Shown here: one piece after another, positions 63,096-64,000 of the stretch
Layout of the letters: every line of letters begins with the position of its first letter
How positions within the stretch are numbered: position 1 is the stretch's first letter
From: Branchipolynoe longqiensis
Lineage: Eukaryota > Annelida > Polychaeta > Phyllodocida > Polynoidae
Direction: 5' to 3'
Assembly: GCA_030323885.1 (NCBI GenBank)
Contig: CM059200.1
Location: 2,131,299 to 2,195,298 of the forward strand
DNA length: 64,000 bases
The notes under the pieces: model-generated
Database searches by the model: none
What the model saw: only the letters and a program-made list of their open reading frames with translations
Told to the model about the DNA's origin: nothing
Made by a program: the position numbers and the translations under genes

Positions 63096-63718
63096 TATAA
63101 ATTTTACTTTTATTACATTTGTTGATTGAGCAGGGAAAATATGAATAATGGAAAATGGTGTCTTCCTCATTCAAGTGGTACATACCCTTTCCTATTAAAG
63201 TTGCATAGTCCGATCGCTTTTGAATCTTTGTCTTATTTTGTTAGATAAATATATCAAATTGATCGTTATGACCTACTAATCATCAGTCCGGAGTTATTTT
63301 GATGAACAATGGTTAGTTTTGAAGCAATTTGAGCTGAAAGAACCCAAAAGACTTTCGACAATCTTTCCAAAACTTCTCTCTGGTATTGACATCTCGCGAT
63401 GACCACCTGATGTGAAATGACCTAAATCAAAAATAGCCTGGTCACCTAATCTAGGAAATTCATTGATTATTAAATATATGCTGTCCCAAATCACTAGTTA
63501 ATACCCCAATTTCTAAGCTGGATATATATAATCAAATGAAGGTACATGTTTTGGTTTTGAAAAATAAATATTTCATCAGACCATGCAGCTTTAATGCCAA
63601 ACACCAGGCTAGGTAGCGACAATTAGTTTTTAAGTTATTCGCGTCACTCTGTGAGGGATTCCCACAACCTGCCACATGAGAAACAGGCGCTCAACTCATT
63701 TGCCGTCTGGTCTGGCTG
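63096..63718 (-). mobile_element. SINE-A head / SINE-C tail chimera split by MITE-K variant
   Basis: Minus strand: head (AACTCATTTGCC.. side at 63700), AGGCTAGGTAGCGACAA, then TTAA, MITE-K variant, TTAA and a diverged SINE-C tail (TGTCTTCCTCATTCAAGTGG; TTGATTGAGCAGGGAAAA on the plus strand). Confidence 0.7.
63199..63590 (+). mobile_element. MITE-K variant, TSD TTAA
   Basis: AGTTGCATAGTCCGATCG left and TCATCAGACCATGCAGCT right, TTAA outside both. The interior differs from the main family (GAAGCAATTTGAGCTGAAAG; CATCTCGCGATGACCACC), matching 53111-53520. Deletion leaves CCTATTAATGCC, as in intact SINE-A copies. Confidence 0.85.
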
Positions 63719-63734
63719 TATGATGAGGTGATTT

Positions 63735-64000
63735 GCCTTCAAGGTGTTTAACTATGGTGGATAGCATCACGAAACATAGGTATCAGTGTCACAGTCCTCT
63801 GTCACACAAAATAAACATAGGTGTCACTGTCACTCTCCCCTGTCATCAAACATACAAAGATTGTCAAGATGTTAGCATCATCTGTCATAAAAAGAAACAT
63901 AGGTGTCACTGTCACTCTTCTCTGTCATCAAAGAAACAAAGATTGTCAATATGTTAGCATCATCTGTCATAAAAAGAAACATAGCTGTCACTGTCACTCT
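63735..64000. repeat. 82-bp tandem repeat, continues past the window
   Basis: ACATAGGTGTCACTGTCACT recurs at 63815, 63897 and 63979 (82-bp steps), with GATTGTCAAGATGTTAGCAT between. Cut by the window end. Confidence 0.85.

Overview
This window is eukaryotic genomic DNA, almost certainly from an animal and probably a marine invertebrate. I infer that from the pattern of repeats (tRNA-derived SINEs, CR1/Jockey-type LINE, Ty3/Gypsy, a tyrosine-recombinase retrotransposon, many TA- and TTAA-flanked MITEs, long minisatellites); I cannot name the species. I see no convincing host protein-coding exon, no rRNA and no functional tRNA gene. The only long coding regions belong to transposable elements. 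About 500 bases are an assembly gap (30591-31089).

Layout. 1-3800: MITEs, SINEs and an ACGT-rich element with TIRs. 3800-6490: GATA-type and CACCTCACCCC arrays. 6720-10915: a 39-bp satellite split by 2 kb of CGT-rich elements. 10950-13500: SINEs, then a 59-bp array split by a dispersed repeat and a decayed Ty3/Gypsy RT fragment. 14600-17990: MITE-K copies, one holding a complete miniature LTR element (TRIM-1) with identical LTRs, SINEs, MITE-P2 and a LINE tail. 18600-20240: minisatellites. 23940-25775: two more MITEs. 25794-28935: a 3.1-kb split-direct-repeat tyrosine-recombinase (Ngaro/PAT-like) element with a Gag-like ORF and a YR-containing ORF but no reverse transcriptase. 31670-33510: 44-bp satellite. 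35040-36085: GT-rich arrays. 37380-38345: a triple nest SINE > MITE > TRIM. 38585-42574: a decayed LINE whose 5' part encodes a NADAR (YbiA-like) domain, inserted in a SINE. 43100-64000: SINE/MITE mosaic with satellites at 53690, 58970 and 63735.

Family names used here are mine. SINE-A: tRNA-like head plus a ~270-bp body ending near ACGTAAAAC. SINE-C: a second tRNA-like head with a tail running GCAGTGGAATGAGGAAGACC to CCTGCTTAAACAACTAATGG. TRIM-1: a 503-bp LTR element whose LTR contains a 72-nt tRNA-like sequence. MITE-K: ends AGTTGCATAGTCCGAT, TSD TTAA. MITE-P1, P2 and T: TA-flanked CAGT-ended elements. MITE-CGT: ends GGCCCTGTCACACTACGACG with ACGT-rich interior. rep-D and rep-E: dispersed repeats seen two or more times here.

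The most interesting objects are TRIM-1 (a tRNA-derived pol III-type promoter inside an LTR, formally like plant Cassandra with its 5S promoter), the RT-less split-direct-repeat element with a fused ORF, and the NADAR domain carried by the LINE. All similarity statements come from reading the sequence; no database search was run.
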